Origin: Cladocopium goreaui
Taxonomy: Eukaryota > Sar > Dinophyceae > Suessiales > Symbiodiniaceae
Assembly (NCBI GenBank): GCA_947184155.2
Contig: CAMXCT020002335.1
Coordinates: 245,094-309,093, forward strand
Reading direction: 5' to 3'
Length of the DNA stretch: 64,000 bases
The notes under the pieces are model-generated. The model saw nothing but the letters and a program-made list of their open reading frames with translations, did not search any database and was not told the DNA's origin. Positions 63,201 to 64,000 of this stretch are shown here, piece by piece (position 1 is the stretch's first letter; every line of letters starts with the position of its first letter). The position numbers were made by a program, and so were the translations under genes.

Positions 63201-63996
63201 GTGGTGTGTTAAGATGTTCAGGCGGATGTTCATCATCTTGGCCGTTGTTCTGCTGAGGTGGAAGACCCGGTGGAGGGTCGATGTTGGTGTTTTGTTCAGG
63301 AATGTCATCTGTATTATCTGTAGGGATACTTCCATCATTGTTCCAAAACAATATTGCTGACCAGTGGCTAGCAATCAACTGCGACATATCTCTAGGATGT
63401 ACGCGCAGAAAAACATGAGACGCATCTTTCTTCTTCCAAAGTAAGAGTACGCCGTGTGTGTGGCGGTATTCAACTCGCAATGACTGAAAACTACCACGAA
63501 AAATGATCGCGTTGTCAAACATGGACGTACTTAGATACATCTGTCTGACATGTGAAACATCTTGTTGTGCTTCGATCTGAACAGGATGATAAACATTACC
63601 AGCGGGTAGAGCATTAATGCGGTTGAGCAGGCGTTTCGTGTAATAGTCACGTACTGGAAGACCCTGTTCGTACAAGTCAGTTGCCAGCACCGGATGCTCG
63701 GATGCCGTAAGAGCGGCAAGCTGATTTTGCACTCCTCGCAGTTCATCGAGATTCAAGTCTTCCAGCAGGTCTACTGCAAGTGACAGCTGCGATGGATAGA
63801 GAGCCCTTGAATTTCCTAATGGAAGGATGCATCTGATCAAAGTGCTGCAAAATCGGTATGGATAAACTTGTGCTAACTTCGTTCTTGATCCATATCCTGG
63901 AGCACTACCTTCCAATGGTTGATGATAATGTTTTGGATCAATTTTGGATTTACTATTATGGTAACCGACAGAATTATGGAAAAAAAAACGTTCAAC
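60256..63996 (-). CDS. pol: Divergent copia Pol (RT-RNase H part), 5' end outside the window or frameshifted
   Basis: The frame is open from 63996 (a stop at 63997-63999) to 60256, with no upstream ATG before 63915. The first ~200 residues are not recognised. Residues ~200-550 (from 63915) are Pro/Asp-rich linker. RT: DNEVFDLVDMRK, GRWVLTVKKDKDG, KARWVLKGFQD, YHMDLKTAFLQGE, then LHVDDLFMAGD at about 61412. RNase H: GMPDASYRN (Asp), STTVAELNALM (Glu), RTDANNLVT (Asp), YCLADPLTK. The order and KPGYGLNDAPRRWW identify Ty1/copia. Gag, protease and the integrase core are not in this ORF and must lie beyond the window edge. The run of nine A's at about 63979-63987 may mark a frameshift. The element differs strongly from the 25.8-36.5 kb copia. 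Confidence 0.85.
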   Translation of the reverse strand, partial: VERFFFHNSVGYHNSKSKIDPKHYHQPLEGSAPGYGSRTKLAQVYPYRFCSTLIRCILPLGNSRALYPSQLSLAVDLLEDLNLDELRGVQNQLAALTASEHPVLATDLYEQGLPVRDYYTKRLLNRINALPAGNVYHPVQIEAQQDVSHVRQMYLSTSMFDNAIIFRGSFQSLRVEYRHTHGVLLLWKKKDASHVFLRVHPRDMSQLIASHWSAILFWNNDGSIPTDNTDDIPEQNTNIDPPPGLPPQQNNGQDDEHPPEHLNTPPSSPHLPDVPMPDEPHTPHSGFPPDDDQFHTPFHSPPRPSDDVPDDEMHSPQDDPPDLPPHPSSPPDHPQPPFPGATGIPVAPDTVIVPNTIIPPNIDDTPMTQSTKRPPGDPPIPPATKARPSRQMPPVASTQFQPSNHLWGDTQPSVTPNATTQPAVVAPNASKPKKPKHDPVPDDFDDDEPDPDAAPSGHNGPPILPLDGDEPFNPSPMPENDPQPDTQDQQELQEEEEEEPEEDTDETIPYGSTDTDETLDYNDLVIDDSKWCFLSQEQKLCSNTASFSVPRLIDGSPVALSSVESSNSIGMSYSVVSERQRTRCRKTRSDIIEEYHGINEEDKAFMTLYSMTDKFSYLVGKKRKEATQQEKRQLAKQFLDAKKAECQSWIDNEVFDLVDMRKTRVRNFVAGRWVLTVKKDKDGNFQKCKARWVLKGFQDKQKNTQQTDSPAASRAGFRCATQLAANYHWDLYHMDLKTAFLQGEAYDETRDIICQIPPEYGYPPYIGARLKKPGYGLNDAPRRWWQIIDKALLDCGLVPTRADRCTYVLYDSTSKTRTYQPPRSVNTEQVTISEAIDHLMDPVARNNGQGRRPHGFICLHVDDLFMAGDKVFESKVLSSLRKNFAVGSEDKNDIMFVGQRIKWKTHDKYGPYISVDQKLAVDAVEEVKIDKSLKDNIQCNPQLHTAYRSVLGQLNWLQSRTQVHICYKFSRCASAAASPTIGDVREINKVVRTLKSQYVDGRFWPLKGSQRILGMPDASYRNNSDKSSQRAHVIFLAEDRKLPSKGTYRNSGYDTQTHRIDGSNSATRGSIIDYESHKITTTTQSTTVAELNALMKCFGTCLFLRALWADISGEIVPIHIRTDANNLVTTAQTTHLPEQKETHHLIQMLRHESNTGHLDDLSHIASEYCLADPLTKSTAKPDQLVSSITTGKLENVDTHPPFRSLLKHKAFLTTWVIETLSEPHNVLTFFNEDISDYVFAMLYFEE

Positions 63997-64000
63997 TTAG

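Noticed and set aside
1..64000. CRISPR arrays, bacterial operons, tRNA or rRNA genes
   Set aside because: Tandem arrays lack regular repeat-spacer structure. No cloverleaf or conserved rRNA segment was recognised by eye; a covariance-model scan would be needed to exclude tRNAs.

Overview
This window looks like nuclear DNA of a dinoflagellate (inferred from gene content; no taxonomic marker gene is present). It is gene-poor and rich in AT microsatellites and minisatellites. It holds several families of short inverted-repeat elements and three large retroelements. Their accessory domains (methyltransferase-like, HAD-like, Tpt1-like) are of a kind I associate with dinoflagellate retroelements. 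All three retroelements, and all the best-supported exon candidates, read on the minus strand.

Layout, left to right. Bases 1-18860 are mostly non-coding: microsatellites, minisatellites of about 12, 34 and 40 bp, and copies of three inverted-repeat families. A few small GC-rich islands have good minus-strand splice signals. Bases 18861-24999 are a complete Ngaro/DIRS-type tyrosine-recombinase retroelement with split direct repeats (A1 - internal - B1 A2 B2). It encodes a small Cys-rich membrane protein, a Gag-like protein, RT-RNase H with a methyltransferase-like tail, and an overlapping tyrosine recombinase. Bases 25781-36535 are a complete Ty1/copia element with two 399-bp LTRs that look identical, a 5-bp target duplication, and three ORFs: an HAD-like ORF1, Gag-protease and Pol. 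Pol also carries a methyltransferase-like domain at its N-terminus.

Bases 36.5-51 kb carry a string of short minus-strand exon candidates. They are separated by introns that contain inverted-repeat elements; one 118-bp intron is almost entirely one such element. The same kind of exon candidate occurs on both sides of the two complete retroelements, so these may sit inside introns of one or more long host genes. I cannot identify the host protein.

Bases 51-55.2 kb are mostly AT-rich repeats. Bases 55.6-64 kb hold the 3' part of a second, divergent copia element: a Pol ORF whose 5' part lies outside the window, then a separate 1482-codon ORF. That ORF has a tRNA 2'-phosphotransferase (Tpt1/KptA)-like domain, a Cys-rich zinc module and an endonuclease/exonuclease/phosphatase-like domain. 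This is the most unusual gene in the window.

The retroelement ORFs are well supported. Exon boundaries were read by eye and are approximate. No tRNA, rRNA, CRISPR array or bacterial-type operon was seen.
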